NCBI RefSeq assembly: GCF_000422385.1
Contig: NZ_AULR01000002.1
Span: 1-64,000 of the forward strand
DNA length: 64,000 nucleotides
Direction: 5' to 3'
Origin: Microbacterium indicum DSM 19969
GTDB taxonomy: Bacteria > Actinomycetota > Actinomycetes > Actinomycetales > Microbacteriaceae
The position numbers and the translations under genes were made by a program. A model generated the notes under the pieces. That model saw nothing but the letters and a program-made list of their open reading frames with translations, was not told the origin of the DNA and searched no databases. Shown in pieces: positions 7,078 through 16,714 of the stretch (within the stretch, counting starts at the first letter, position 1; each line of letters starts with the position of its first letter).

Positions 7078-8676
7078 ATGGAGCAGCAGACGGCGGCCGA
7101 CCTCATCGGATCGGGCGGGGCATCGCTCGGCATCGAGCTCGGATCGACGCGCATCAAGGCGTGTCTGATCGACTCGGCGGGCACGGTCCTCGCAACGGGA
7201 TCCCACGACTGGGAGAACGCGCTCGAGGACGGCCTGTGGACCTACGCCCTCGGCGACGTCCACGACGGGCTGCGCGCCGCCTACGCCGACCTCGCCGGCG
7301 CGGTGCGCGCCGAGCACGGCGTCGAGCTCACGGGCCTCGCCGGCATCGGCGTCTCGGCGATGATGCACGGCTACCTCGCGTTCGACGAGGCGGGCGAGCT
7401 CCTCGTCCCGTTCCGGACCTGGCGCAACGTCAGCACGGCCCGCGCGGCCGCCGAGCTCTCGGCCGCGCTCGACGTCAATATCCCGCTGCGCTGGTCGATC
7501 GCGCACCTCTACGAGGCGGTGCTGGCGGGGGAGGACCACGTCTCCCGCGTCGCGCACGTCACGACGCTCGCCGGCTACGTCCACGAGCTCCTCACGGGCG
7601 AGCGCGTCCTCGGCGTCGGCGACGCCTCGGGCATGTTCCCGATCGACCCCGCGACGCGCGACTACGACGCGCCGCGGGCCGCGATCGCCGACCGCCTCCT
7701 CGCCGAGGCGGGGGCAGCGCACCTCACGATCTCGGGCGCGTTCCCGGCCGTCCGCACCGCGGGGGAGGGCGCCGGATCCCTCACCGCCGACGGCGCGGCG
7801 TTCCTCGACCCCACGGGTTCCCTGCGCCCCGGAGCCGTCGCCGCGGCTCCCGAGGGCGACGCCGGGACGGGCATGGTCGCGACGAACGCCGTGGCCCCGC
7901 GTACGGGGAACGTGAGCGCCGGAACGAGCATCTTCGCGATGGTCGTCCTCGAGCGTCCGCTCGTCGAGCGCCACGAGGAGATCGACGTCGTGACGACGCC
8001 GACGGGCGACCTCGTCGGCATGGTGCACTGCAACAACGGCGCGAGCGAGATCGGCGAGTGGGCCGGCGTCTTCCGCGAGTTCGCCGCCGCGATCGGATCC
8101 CCCGTCTCGGCCGACGCGGCCTTCGCGGCGCTCCTGGGCGGGGCGACGGCGGCGGGCGCCGACGACGGCGTCTACGCCTACAACCATCTCTCGGGCGAGC
8201 CGATCGCGGGCATCGACGACGGGCGCCCGCTCGTCGTCCGCACCCCCGGATCCTCGCTCTCGCTCGCGGGGCTCATGCGCGCGCAGCTGCGCGGGTCGTT
8301 CGCGACCCTCGCACTCGGGATGCGGATCCTCACGGCCGAGGGCGTCGCGGTCGACGACATGTATGCCCACGGAGGAATCTTCCGCACGGAGGGCGTCGCG
8401 CAGCGCCTCCTCGCCGAGGCGCTCGGCGCGCCCGTCACGGTCAGCGAGACCGCGAGTGAGGGCGGTGCGTGGGGCATGGCGCTCCTCGCCGCTCACGCGC
8501 ATTCCGCAGACGGCATGCCCCTCGACGCCTGGCTCTCCGACCGGATCTTCTCGGGATCGGACGCCTCGCGCGTCGAGCCCGACGCCGACGCGGTCGCCGA
8601 CCACGCCTCCTTCCTCGACCGTTGGTCGGCCGGGCTCGCCGCCGAGCGCGCCGCCGCCGACTCGATCACCCGCTGA
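7078..8676 (+). CDS. araB: L-ribulokinase (FGGY carbohydrate kinase)
   Basis: 532 residues, an FGGY-family sugar kinase with the N-terminal phosphate-binding segment LGIELGSTRIKACLID and C-terminal actin-like ATPase motifs including AHGGIFRTEGVAQR. It phosphorylates L-ribulose at O-5 in L-arabinose catabolism. The assignment as ribulokinase rather than another pentulokinase rests on context: araD follows 14 bases downstream, araA after that, and an arabinose-type LacI regulator precedes it. It is of the actinobacterial type rather than the E. coli AraB type. ATG 7078 has GGAAAG upstream. Expression is probably controlled by the operator at 7009-7030. Confidence 0.85.
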   Translation: MEQQTAADLIGSGGASLGIELGSTRIKACLIDSAGTVLATGSHDWENALEDGLWTYALGDVHDGLRAAYADLAGAVRAEHGVELTGLAGIGVSAMMHGYLAFDEAGELLVPFRTWRNVSTARAAAELSAALDVNIPLRWSIAHLYEAVLAGEDHVSRVAHVTTLAGYVHELLTGERVLGVGDASGMFPIDPATRDYDAPRAAIADRLLAEAGAAHLTISGAFPAVRTAGEGAGSLTADGAAFLDPTGSLRPGAVAAAPEGDAGTGMVATNAVAPRTGNVSAGTSIFAMVVLERPLVERHEEIDVVTTPTGDLVGMVHCNNGASEIGEWAGVFREFAAAIGSPVSADAAFAALLGGATAAGADDGVYAYNHLSGEPIAGIDDGRPLVVRTPGSSLSLAGLMRAQLRGSFATLALGMRILTAEGVAVDDMYAHGGIFRTEGVAQRLLAEALGAPVTVSETASEGGAWGMALLAAHAHSADGMPLDAWLSDRIFSGSDASRVEPDADAVADHASFLDRWSAGLAAERAAADSITR

Positions 8677-8690
8677 CCGAAAGGATCGCC

Positions 8691-9392
8691 ATGCCCGCCG
8701 TCTCCGAAGTCCCCGCCTCGATGCGCGAGGCGGTCGACGCCGCCAAGCAGAAGGTCGCCGACCTGCACGCCGAGCTGCCCCGCTGGGGCCTCGTCGTCTG
8801 GACCGCCGGCAACGTGTCCGAGCGGGTGAAGGGCGTCGACGGCGCCCCCGACCTGCTCGTGATCAAGCCGTCCGGGGTCTCCTACGACGAGCTCGACGCC
8901 GACGCGATGGTCGTCACCGACCTGAAGGGCGAGCTCGTCGAGGGCACCCGCAGCCCCTCGTCGGACACCGCGGCGCACGCGTACGTGTACGAGCACATGC
9001 CCGAGGTCGGCGGCGTCGTGCACACCCACTCGACCTACGCGACGGCCTGGGCCGCGCGCGGCGAGGAGATCCCCTGCGTCCTCACGATGATGGGCGACGA
9101 GTTCGGCGGGCCCATCCCCGTCGGTCCGTTCGCGATCATCGGCGACGACTCGATCGGCCGCGGCATCGTCGAGACGCTCTCCGGCCACCGCTCCAAGGCC
9201 GTGCTCATGCAGAACCACGGCCCCTTCACGATCGGCGGCGACGCGAAGGCCGCCGTCAAGGCGGCCGTGCTGCTCGAGGAGGTCGCGAAGACCGTGCACG
9301 TCTCGCGCCAGCTCGGGGATCCGCTTCCCATCGAGCAGCGTCACATCGACTCGCTCTTCGACCGCTACCAGAACGTCTACGGCCAGCACTGA
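8691..9392 (+). CDS. araD: L-ribulose-5-phosphate 4-epimerase
   Basis: 233 residues, a class II aldolase/epimerase-fold enzyme converting L-ribulose 5-phosphate to D-xylulose 5-phosphate, which enters the pentose phosphate pathway. The metal-binding His pair is in VVHTHSTYATAW and a third His in QNHGPFTIGG; substrate-binding residues appear in TAGNVSERV and KPSGVSYDEL. ATG 8691 is preceded by GAAAGGA. It is the middle gene of araB-araD-araA with 14-base and 21-base gaps, implying one transcript. Confidence 0.92.
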   Translation: MPAVSEVPASMREAVDAAKQKVADLHAELPRWGLVVWTAGNVSERVKGVDGAPDLLVIKPSGVSYDELDADAMVVTDLKGELVEGTRSPSSDTAAHAYVYEHMPEVGGVVHTHSTYATAWAARGEEIPCVLTMMGDEFGGPIPVGPFAIIGDDSIGRGIVETLSGHRSKAVLMQNHGPFTIGGDAKAAVKAAVLLEEVAKTVHVSRQLGDPLPIEQRHIDSLFDRYQNVYGQH

Positions 9393-9413
9393 CGCGGCCG
9401 CGAAAGGAACACC

Positions 9414-10919
9414 ATGACCAAGGTCTACGAGAATAAGCAGGTCTGGTTCCTCACGGGGAGCCAGGACCTCTACGGCGAGGAGACCCTCGCCCAGGTCGCC
9501 GAGCAGTCGCAGCACGTCGCCGCTCTGCTCGACGGCGCCGAAGCGATCCCCGCCGACGTCGTGTGGAAGCCGGTCCTCAAGGACCCGGCGTCGATCCGCC
9601 GCGCGATGCTCGACGCGAACAGCGACGACGGCGTGCTCGGTGTCATCACGTGGATGCACACCTTCAGCCCCGCCAAGATGTGGATCGCGGGCCTCGAGGC
9701 GCTGCAGAAGCCGCTGCTGCACTTCCACACGCAGGCGAACGTCGAGCTGCCCTGGGGCGAGATCGACTTCGACTTCATGAACCTCAACCAGGCCGCGCAC
9801 GGCGACCGCGAGTACGGCTACATCCTCAGCCGCCTCCAGGTGCCCCGCAAGACGGTCGTGGGGCACGCGAGCGACCCGCGCGTCGTCGGCGAGATCGCGA
9901 CCTGGATCCGCGCCGCGGCCGGGCTCGACGCCGCGCGCACCATGAAGGTCGCCCGCTTCGGCGACAACATGCGGAACGTCGCCGTGACCGAGGGCGACAA
10001 GACCGAGGCCGCCGTGCGCCTCGGCGTGCAGGTCAACACGTGGGGCGTCAACGAGCTCATCGAGAAGGTCGACGCCGCGACCGATGCCGAGATCGACGCC
10101 CTCGTGGCCGAGTACGAGGCGACCTACGACGTCGCAGACGAACTCAAGGCGGGCGCCGCGCGTCACCAGTCGCTGCGCGACGCGGCGGCGATCGAGGTCG
10201 GCCTGCGCGCGTTCCTCGAGGAGGGCGGCTTCGGCGCCTTCACCGACAACTTCGAGGACCTCGGGACCCTCAAGCAGCTCCCGGGCATCGCGGCGCAGCG
10301 CCTCATGGCCGACGGCTACGGGTTCGGCGCCGAGGGCGACTGGAAGACCGCGGTCCTCGTGCGGATCGCCAACGTCATGGGCAAGGGCCTCCCGGGCGGC
10401 GCGAGCCTCATGGAGGACTACACCTACGAGCTCACCCCGGGCAGCGAGCTGATCCTCGGTGCGCACATGCTCGAGGTCTCGCCGTCGCTCACGACGAAGA
10501 AGGTCCGCGCCGAGATCCACGAGCTGGGCATCGGCGGCAAGGACGACCCCGTGCGGCTCGTCTTCACGGCCGACCCGGGCCCCGCCGTCGTCGTCGCGCT
10601 GAGCGACATGCGCACGCGCTTCCGCCTCACGGCGAACGTCGTCGAGAACGTCGACGCCCCCGAGCTGCCGAAGCTCCCGGTCGGCCGCGCCGTGTGGCGC
10701 CCGGCTCCCGACATGCCGACGAGCGCGGCGTGCTGGCTCGCGGCGGGCGCCGCTCACCACACGGTCATGACGAACGCCGTCGGGATCGACGCCTGGCGCG
10801 ACTTCGCCGAGATGGCGCAGGTCGAGCTCGCCGTGATCGACGAGCAGACCACGACGCAGGGCTTCCGCAACGAGCTCAAGTGGAACCAGGTGTTCCACCA
10901 CATCGCCGACGGCATGTGA
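9414..10919 (+). CDS. araA: L-arabinose isomerase
   Basis: 501 residues, the standard size of AraA, which converts L-arabinose to L-ribulose with a divalent metal. The N-terminus [16 protein letters not shown] is diagnostic; the metal/active-site region includes [20 protein letters not shown] and the C-terminal block with [10 protein letters not shown] and [10 protein letters not shown]. Last gene of the ara operon, with GAAAGGA upstream of ATG 9414 and a strong hairpin terminator 8 bases after the stop. No arabinose transporter is visible in the window. Confidence 0.95.
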   Translation: MTKVYENKQVWFLTGSQDLYGEETLAQVAEQSQHVAALLDGAEAIPADVVWKPVLKDPASIRRAMLDANSDDGVLGVITWMHTFSPAKMWIAGLEALQKPLLHFHTQANVELPWGEIDFDFMNLNQAAHGDREYGYILSRLQVPRKTVVGHASDPRVVGEIATWIRAAAGLDAARTMKVARFGDNMRNVAVTEGDKTEAAVRLGVQVNTWGVNELIEKVDAATDAEIDALVAEYEATYDVADELKAGAARHQSLRDAAAIEVGLRAFLEEGGFGAFTDNFEDLGTLKQLPGIAAQRLMADGYGFGAEGDWKTAVLVRIANVMGKGLPGGASLMEDYTYELTPGSELILGAHMLEVSPSLTTKKVRAEIHELGIGGKDDPVRLVFTADPGPAVVVALSDMRTRFRLTANVVENVDAPELPKLPVGRAVWRPAPDMPTSAACWLAAGAAHHTVMTNAVGIDAWRDFAEMAQVELAVIDEQTTTQGFRNELKWNQVFHHIADGM

Positions 10920-10926
10920 TCCGAGG

Positions 10927-10960
10927 TGCCACGGGGCGGATCGCGGTCCGCCCCGTGGCA
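10927..10960 (+). terminator. Terminator of the ara operon
   Basis: TGCCACGGGGCGGA (10927-10940) and TCCGCCCCGTGGCA (10947-10960) form a perfect 14-bp stem with a 6-base loop, followed by TTATGTTGTT. Confidence 0.85.
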
Positions 10961-10962
10961 TT

Positions 10963-10981
10963 ATGTTGTTGATCAAAACAT
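10963..10981. promoter_or_regulatory. Candidate operator before the alditol oxidase gene
   Basis: ATGTT-N9-AACAT, perfect 5-bp arms around GTTGATCAA, in an A+T-rich patch unlike its surroundings and 31 bases before the oxidase start. It fits a repressor-binding site; the repressor is unknown. Confidence 0.35.
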
Positions 10982-11012
10982 TTCCGCGACGGAGCGGTGG
11001 AAGGTGCAGGCG

Positions 11013-12269
11013 ATGACAACTGTGGGGACGAACTGGGCGGGCAACCTCGCCTACGCGGCGGAGCGGATCACGACGCCGGAATCGGTCGACGAGCTGCGGG
11101 GGATCCTGGCCGCGGGCGGCCCCGTGAGCGTCATCGGGACGCGGCACTGCTTCAACGACATCGCCGACACGACCGGCACGCTCATCTCGCTCGAGCGCAT
11201 GCCCCGCGACATCGAGATCCTCGACGACTCCGTCCGCGTCGCCGCGGGCCTGCGCTACGGCGACGTCGCGCCGGTGCTCGAGGAGAACGGCCGGGCGCTC
11301 GCGAACCTCGCCTCGCTGCCGCACATCTCGGTCGCGGGCGCCGTGATCACGGGCACGCACGGCTCGGGGCGCGAGATCCCCAACCTCTCGGCCGCGGTGC
11401 GGTCGATCGAGATCGTCACGGCGTCGGGCGAGCTCGTCGTTCTGCGGCGCGGCGACGCCGACTTCGGGGGAGCGGTCGTGAGCCTCGGCGCCCTCGGCGT
11501 CGTCACCCACCTCGAGCTGGACACCGAGCCGACGTACGCGGTCGCGCAGACGGTCTACGACGCCCCGCTGTGGGACGAGCTCCTCGACCGGCTCGACGAG
11601 GTCGAGGCCCTCGGGTCGAGCGTCAGCGTCTTCACGACGCTCGAGGATCCCGATCGCGCCAGCACGCTCTGGGTCAAGCGCCGCACCGACCGCGCCTGGC
11701 CCGACGCATCCGCTGTCGTCGCGGCGATCGGATCGACCGAGGCCGACGGCCCGCGTCACCCGATCCCCGGGGTCGACACCGCGGCGACGAGCGTGCAGGG
11801 CGGCGTGGCCGGCGAGTGGTTCGAGCGCCTGCCGCACTTCCGCCTCGCTCACACGCCGTCGGTCGGCGAGGAGATCCAGAGCGAGTTCATCCTGCCGTTC
11901 GAGCACGCGCGCGCCGCGATCCAGGCGCTCCGCGGGCTCCGCGAGACGATCGCGCCGCATCTCTTCGTGTGCGAGATCCGCACGATGGCGGCCGACGACC
12001 TCTGGCTGAGCCCGTCGTCGGGGTATGAGTCGCTCGCGCTGCACTTCACGTGGCACCGCGACGAGCCCGCCGTGCGCGCCGTGCTGCCCGCGCTCGAGGC
12101 CGCCCTCGCGCCGTTCGGCGCCCGTCCCCACTGGGGCAAGGTGTTCGAGATGTCGGGCGACGCGATCGCGGCGCTCTACCCGCGCTGGGACGACTTCCGC
12201 GCACTGCGCGCGCGCCTCGACCCCGAGGGCGCCTTCCGCAATGCCTACGCCGAGCGCCTCGGCCTGTAG
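11013..12269 (+). CDS. FAD-dependent alditol (xylitol) oxidase
   Basis: 418 residues, the same length as Streptomyces AldO, and similar along its whole length: TNWAGNLAY at the start, ASLPHISVAGAVITGTHGSG in the FAD domain, SLGALGVVTHLEL, LWVKRRTDR, ERLPHFR and RPHWGKVFEM near the end. His45 in GTRHCFND corresponds to the His that carries FAD covalently in AldO. The enzyme oxidises the primary alcohol of alditols such as xylitol or sorbitol with O2, giving H2O2. ATG 11013 is preceded by GGAAGG; upstream in-frame codons run back into the ara terminator and are not part of the protein. It has its own promoter region but sits beside the arabinose operon, a functional pentose/pentitol grouping. 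Confidence 0.85.
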   Translation: MTTVGTNWAGNLAYAAERITTPESVDELRGILAAGGPVSVIGTRHCFNDIADTTGTLISLERMPRDIEILDDSVRVAAGLRYGDVAPVLEENGRALANLASLPHISVAGAVITGTHGSGREIPNLSAAVRSIEIVTASGELVVLRRGDADFGGAVVSLGALGVVTHLELDTEPTYAVAQTVYDAPLWDELLDRLDEVEALGSSVSVFTTLEDPDRASTLWVKRRTDRAWPDASAVVAAIGSTEADGPRHPIPGVDTAATSVQGGVAGEWFERLPHFRLAHTPSVGEEIQSEFILPFEHARAAIQALRGLRETIAPHLFVCEIRTMAADDLWLSPSSGYESLALHFTWHRDEPAVRAVLPALEAALAPFGARPHWGKVFEMSGDAIAALYPRWDDFRALRARLDPEGAFRNAYAERLGL

Positions 12270-12277
12270 GCGGACGA

Positions 12278-12312
12278 AGGCGGCCCGGCTCCGAAGGGGA
12301 GCCGGGCCGCCT
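12278..12312. terminator. Bidirectional terminator
   Basis: AGGCGGCCCGGCTCC (12278-12292) pairs perfectly with GGAGCCGGGCCGCCT (12298-12312), a 15-bp stem with a 5-base loop, between the convergent alditol oxidase and the small membrane protein gene. Confidence 0.85.
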
Positions 12313-12318
12313 CGCCGA

Positions 12319-12600
12319 TCACTTCCTGCCGCGCCCGCGCTTCTTCGCGGTCTCAGGGGCGGCGGCCTTCGAGTACTTGGCCTCCTTGCCCGCGATGGGC
12401 GAGTCGGCCGAGACCCTGCCGCCCTTCGTCGCGGTGCGGATGTCGAGGATCATGCCGATCGACAGGGCCGCCGTGATGCCCCAGCTGAGCCACGCGAGCG
12501 CCACGCGCCAGGTGAACGGCTGGGCGTTCGACCCCCGCAGCAGCGAGTAGCCGCTGGTGATCGCGCCGATGAGTCCGGTGCCGAGCAGGTACTTGCGCAT
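12319..12600 (-). CDS. Small membrane protein, function unknown
   Basis: 93 residues with two likely membrane-spanning segments (about 5-22 and 33-54) and a basic Lys/Arg-rich cytoplasmic-looking tail ending KKRGRGRK. No family is recognised. It is a single-gene unit, convergent with the oxidase and divergent from otsA; only about 70 bases separate its start from otsA, so the promoters lie back to back. Length, hydrophobicity pattern and codon use support a real gene. Confidence 0.65.
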   Translation of the reverse strand: MRKYLLGTGLIGAITSGYSLLRGSNAQPFTWRVALAWLSWGITAALSIGMILDIRTATKGGRVSADSPIAGKEAKYSKAAAPETAKKRGRGRK

Positions 12601-12670
12601 GGATCCACGGTAGCGCCCCGGCGCGTCGCGTCGGACCTCAGTATGGTGAGAGCAGGATTACGGAGGAGCC

Positions 12671-14101
12671 ATGCCCCAAGCTGACCTGGTCGTCGTCGCG
12701 AACCGCCTGCCCGTGGACCGAATCGAGGGGCCGGACGGCGAGCCGCAGTGGCGCCGGTCGCCCGGAGGCCTCGTCACCGCCCTCGAGCAGGTGATGCAGA
12801 ACATCGACGGTGCGTGGGTCGGATGGGGTGGGAAGCCCGATCTCGACGTCGAGCCGTTCGACCTCGACGGCACGCTCCTCGTCCCCGTCCCGCTCAGCCG
12901 CAGCGACCTGCGCGACTACTACGAGGGCTTCTCGAACGGCACGATCTGGCCGCTCTACCACGACGTCATCGCGACGCCCGAGTTCAAGCGCTCCTGGTGG
13001 GACGCGTACGTGCGGGTCAACAGGCGCTTCGCTGAGGCCGCGGCCGAGCACGTCGCCGAGGGCGGATTCGTGTGGGTGCAGGACTACCAGCTGCAGCTCG
13101 TGCCGCAGATGCTCCGCGAGCTGCGCCCCGACGTGATCATCGGGTACTTCCATCACATTCCGTTCCCCGCATACGCACTGTTCCAGCAGCTGCCGTGGCG
13201 GCGCCAGGTGCTCGAGGGCCTGCTCGGGGCCGACGTCGTCGGCTTCCAGCGCGTCGCCGACGCCGGCAACTTCCAGCGCTCGATCCGCCGACTCCTCAGC
13301 TACCCGACCAAGGGCGACACCATCCGGGTCCCCACCGCCGACGACAGCCACCGCCTCGTGGTATCGAAGGCGTACCCGATCTCGATCGACGCGAAGCAGT
13401 TCATCGAGCTCGCGCAGGATCCGCAGGTCCTGGCCCGGGCGAAGGAGCTGCGAGAGCAGGTCGGATCCGACAAGGTCCTCCTCGGGGTCGACAGGCTCGA
13501 CTACACGAAGGGCATCCGCCACCGCCTCAAGGCGTACGGCGAGCTGCTCCACGACGGGCGGATCAAGGGGCACGACGCGACGCTCGTCAACGTCGCGAGC
13601 CCCAGTCGTCCGGGCGTCGAGGCGTATCAGGACCTGCGCGACGAGATCGAGATGACGGTCGCGCGCATCAACGGCGACTACTCGACCGTCGAGAACACCG
13701 CGATCCGCTACCTCCACCAGGGCTTCCCGCGCGAGGAGATGGTCGCCCTCTACCTCGCGGCCGACGTCATGCTCATCACGGCGCTGCGCGACGGCATGAA
13801 CCTCGTCGCGAAGGAGTACGTCGCGGTGCGCGGCGACAACACGGGCGTCCTCGTCCTGAGCGAGTTCGCGGGGGCGGCCGACGAGCTCGGCAGCGCCCTC
13901 CTCATCAACCCGCACGACATCGACGGCATGAAGGACGCCATCATGCGCGCGCTCGAGATGCCGCCGGCAGAGCAGGCCCGCCGCATGCGCACGATGCGGC
14001 GCAAGGTCCTCGAGAACGACGTCGAGAAGTGGGGCGCGCTCTTCCTCGCCGACGTGGAGCGCATCCGCGCGTTCCGCGCGGGGGAGGAGCAGGCCTCGTG
14101 A
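12671..14101 (+). CDS. otsA: Trehalose-6-phosphate synthase (GT20)
   Basis: 476 residues, normal for OtsA. It transfers glucose from an NDP-glucose to glucose 6-phosphate, making trehalose 6-phosphate. N-terminal VVVANRLPVDR, substrate loop SPGGLVTAL, VWVQDYQLQLVPQMLR, the phosphate-binding GVDRLDYTKGIRHRL and C-terminal ALRDGMNLVAKEYVA are all present. ATG 12671 has GGAGG just upstream and a -10-like TATGGT at 12642-12647. The stop overlaps the GTG start of otsB, so the two enzymes are coupled. Confidence 0.95.
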   Translation: MPQADLVVVANRLPVDRIEGPDGEPQWRRSPGGLVTALEQVMQNIDGAWVGWGGKPDLDVEPFDLDGTLLVPVPLSRSDLRDYYEGFSNGTIWPLYHDVIATPEFKRSWWDAYVRVNRRFAEAAAEHVAEGGFVWVQDYQLQLVPQMLRELRPDVIIGYFHHIPFPAYALFQQLPWRRQVLEGLLGADVVGFQRVADAGNFQRSIRRLLSYPTKGDTIRVPTADDSHRLVVSKAYPISIDAKQFIELAQDPQVLARAKELREQVGSDKVLLGVDRLDYTKGIRHRLKAYGELLHDGRIKGHDATLVNVASPSRPGVEAYQDLRDEIEMTVARINGDYSTVENTAIRYLHQGFPREEMVALYLAADVMLITALRDGMNLVAKEYVAVRGDNTGVLVLSEFAGAADELGSALLINPHDIDGMKDAIMRALEMPPAEQARRMRTMRRKVLENDVEKWGALFLADVERIRAFRAGEEQAS

Positions 14102-14880
14102 CCTCCCTCGACGAGGCGCTCGAGGTGCTCGCCTCGGCCCCGCGGATCCTCGTGGCGCTCGACTTCGACGGAACGCTCTCCCCGCTCGTCGACGATCCGA
14201 TGGCGGCGCGGGCGACGCCCGAGGCGAAGGCCGCCGTCGAGCGTCTCGTCGCCTGCGAGGGCGTCACGGTCGCCTACGTCTCGGGCCGCACGCTCGCCGC
14301 CCTCCGCGTGATCTCCGAGCACGACGACGCGTCGCGGGTGTGGCTCGCGGGGTCGCACGGAGCCGAGCACCTGCGCCCCGCGGGTGCGCCGCCGCGCATG
14401 CGGCCGACGGCCCAGCGCGACGACCGCCTGCGCGGGCAGGCCGAGGGGATCCGGTCCGATGCGCACGCCGCCGTCGCCGATCTCGAGGGCGCGTGGATCG
14501 AGGACAAGGAGTTCGGACTCGCGGTGCACACGCGCCTCGCGGCGGCCGACGCCGCGGCCGAGGCCCAGCGCCGCATCGACGAGCTGATGGCCGAGCGGGC
14601 GCCGTCCTGGCGCCGCCGCGAGGGCAAGAACGTCGTCGAGTTCTCGTGGCGCCACGAGGGCAAGGACACCGCGATCGCCGAGCTGCGCGAGGCGGTCGCC
14701 GCCGACGCCGTGCTCTTCGCGGGCGACGACGTGACCGACGAGGACGCGCTGCGCTCGCTCGTCGAGGGCGATCTGGGGATCCGCGTCGGCGCGGGGGAGA
14801 CGTCGGCGCGCTTCACGGTCGACGGCATCGCCGACCTCGCAGCGGTGCTCAATCGGCTCGCGTCATATCGAGCATCGTGA
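14098..14880 (+). CDS. otsB: Trehalose-6-phosphate phosphatase
   Basis: 260 residues, a HAD-family phosphatase releasing trehalose from trehalose 6-phosphate. The nucleophile motif LDFDGTLSPL (Asp22 and Asp24) and the C-terminal GDDVTDEDAL acidic motif are present, with the TPP cap domain between. GTG 14098 overlaps the otsA TGA, and GGGGGAGG a few bases upstream inside otsA serves as ribosome-binding site. Confidence 0.93.
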   Translation: MTSLDEALEVLASAPRILVALDFDGTLSPLVDDPMAARATPEAKAAVERLVACEGVTVAYVSGRTLAALRVISEHDDASRVWLAGSHGAEHLRPAGAPPRMRPTAQRDDRLRGQAEGIRSDAHAAVADLEGAWIEDKEFGLAVHTRLAAADAAAEAQRRIDELMAERAPSWRRREGKNVVEFSWRHEGKDTAIAELREAVAADAVLFAGDDVTDEDALRSLVEGDLGIRVGAGETSARFTVDGIADLAAVLNRLASYRAS

Positions 14881-14956
14881 GCCCCCGACTCGCCGCGTGA
14901 TTTCGCACTTCGGCGGTGCGTCCGGAAGCCGTCGGCGCGGGCAATAGACTTCCCTC

Positions 14957-16669
14957 GTGAGTGACGAAGCAGTTTCCGGAATCGACATCAAGCCCCGCAG
15001 TCGCGTGGTGACCGACGGCATCGAAGCGACCACGTCGCGCGGCATGCTCCGAGCGGTCGGCATGGGCGACGACGACTGGGAGAAGCCCCAGATCGGCATC
15101 GCTTCGAGCTGGAACGAGATCACTCCCTGCAACCTCTCGCTCGACCGCCTCGCGCAGGGCTCCAAGGAGGGCGTCCACGCCGGCGGCGGGTACCCGCTGC
15201 AGTTCGGCACCGTCAGCGTGTCGGACGGCATCTCGATGGGTCACGAGGGCATGCACTTCTCGCTCGTGAGCCGCGAGGTCATCGCCGACAGCGTCGAGAC
15301 CGTCGTCATGGGCGAGCGCCTCGACGGCACCGTCCTGCTGGCGGGCTGCGACAAGTCGCTGCCCGGCATGCTCATGGCCGCCGCGCGCCTCGACCTCGCG
15401 AGCGTCTTCCTCTACGCGGGGTCCATCGCCCCGGGCTTCGCGCGGATGTCCGACGGCACCGAGCGCACCATCACGATCATCGACTCGTTCGAGGCCGTGG
15501 GCGCGTACAAGGCCGGCCAGATGTGCGAGAGCGACCTCAAGGCAATCGAGTGCGGCTTCGCGCCGGGCGAGGGCGCCTGCGGCGGCATGTACACCGCCAA
15601 CACGATGGCGTGCATCGCCGAGGCGCTCGGCATGAGTCTCCCCGGCTCGTCGACCCCGCTGTCTGCCGACCGCCGCCGCGACATGTACGCCCACCGCTCG
15701 GGCGAGGCCGTCGTGAACCTGCTCCGCAAGGGCATCACGACGCGCGACATCCTCACGAAGAAGGCGTTCGAGAACGCGATCACGGTCGCGATGGTGCTCG
15801 GCGGATCCACGAACTCGGTCCTCCACCTCCTCGCGATCGCCCGCGAGGCCCGCGTCGACCTGACGCTCGACGACTTCACCCGCATCGGGCAGAACTCGCC
15901 GCACCTCGCCGACGTGAAGCCGTTCGGACGCTTCGTCGCGCAGGACTTCGATCGCGTCGGCGGCATGCCCGTCGTCATGAAGGCCCTCCTCGAGGCCGGC
16001 CTGCTGCACGGCGACGCCATGACCGTCACGGGCAAGACGCTCGCCGAGAACCTCGAGGATCTCGACGTGACGCAGCCGCTCGACGGCGAGGTCGTCCGCA
16101 CCCTCGACAACCCGATCCACGCGACCGGCGGCCTCACGATCCTCGACGGATCGCTCGCCCCCGACGGAGCCGTCGTCAAGACCGCCGGCTTCGACGCCGA
16201 GGTCTTCGAGGGCCCGGCCCGCGTGTTCGAGCGCGAGCGCGCCGCCATGGACGCCCTGACGAACGGCGAGATCCAGAAGGGCGACGTCGTCGTCATCCGC
16301 TACGAGGGCCCCAAGGGCGGCCCCGGCATGCGCGAGATGCTCGCGATCACGGCGGCCATCAAGGGCGCTGGCCTCGGCAAGGATGTACTACTCTTGACGG
16401 ACGGACGATTCTCAGGCGGCACAACCGGCCTGTGCATCGGCCACATTGCACCCGAGGCGGTGGACGCAGGTCCCATCGCATTCGTGCGCGATGGAGATCT
16501 GATCCGGGTCGATGTCGCAGCTCGCACTCTCGACGTACTCGTCGACGACGCTGAGCTCGCCTCCCGCCGCGAAGGCTGGGAGCCTCTTCCCCCGCGCTAC
16601 ACCCGCGGCGTTCTCGCCAAGTACTCGAAGCTCGTCCACTCGGCTGCCGAAGGCGCCGTCACGGGCTGA
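14957..16669 (+). CDS. ilvD: Dihydroxy-acid dehydratase
   Basis: 570 residues, a [Fe-S]-dependent dehydratase in valine, leucine and isoleucine synthesis. Cluster-ligand cysteines lie in [24 protein letters not shown] and [13 protein letters not shown]; the C-terminal [18 protein letters not shown] motif is intact. GTG 14957 stands 6 bases after TAGACT (14945-14950) with no Shine-Dalgarno, so a leaderless transcript is likely. Oddity: from about 16384 on, the gene uses unusual codons for this genome (GTA CTA CTC TTG, TCA, ACA, ATT, GCA, CTT) while the protein stays conserved, suggesting a recombined segment. First gene of ilvD-B-N-C. Confidence 0.95.
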   Translation: MSDEAVSGIDIKPRSRVVTDGIEATTSRGMLRAVGMGDDDWEKPQIGIASSWNEITPCNLSLDRLAQGSKEGVHAGGGYPLQFGTVSVSDGISMGHEGMHFSLVSREVIADSVETVVMGERLDGTVLLAGCDKSLPGMLMAAARLDLASVFLYAGSIAPGFARMSDGTERTITIIDSFEAVGAYKAGQMCESDLKAIECGFAPGEGACGGMYTANTMACIAEALGMSLPGSSTPLSADRRRDMYAHRSGEAVVNLLRKGITTRDILTKKAFENAITVAMVLGGSTNSVLHLLAIAREARVDLTLDDFTRIGQNSPHLADVKPFGRFVAQDFDRVGGMPVVMKALLEAGLLHGDAMTVTGKTLAENLEDLDVTQPLDGEVVRTLDNPIHATGGLTILDGSLAPDGAVVKTAGFDAEVFEGPARVFERERAAMDALTNGEIQKGDVVVIRYEGPKGGPGMREMLAITAAIKGAGLGKDVLLLTDGRFSGGTTGLCIGHIAPEAVDAGPIAFVRDGDLIRVDVAARTLDVLVDDAELASRREGWEPLPPRYTRGVLAKYSKLVHSAAEGAVTG

Positions 16670-16714
16670 CGCGAGTCCGCGCACTCCGCTCCGAACAGAT
16701 CAAGGGAATCCTCC

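Noticed and set aside
8493..12131. 1212-residue minus-strand open frame across araD, araA and the alditol oxidase
   Set aside because: Shadow of strongly G/C-biased codons on the opposite strand; low-complexity Arg/Asp/Val composition with no domain, while the plus-strand genes are unambiguous.
14881..14956. Attenuator leader peptide before ilvD
   Set aside because: The -10 element lies only 6 bases before the ilvD start, leaving no transcribed leader; no run of Leu/Val/Ile codons is seen.
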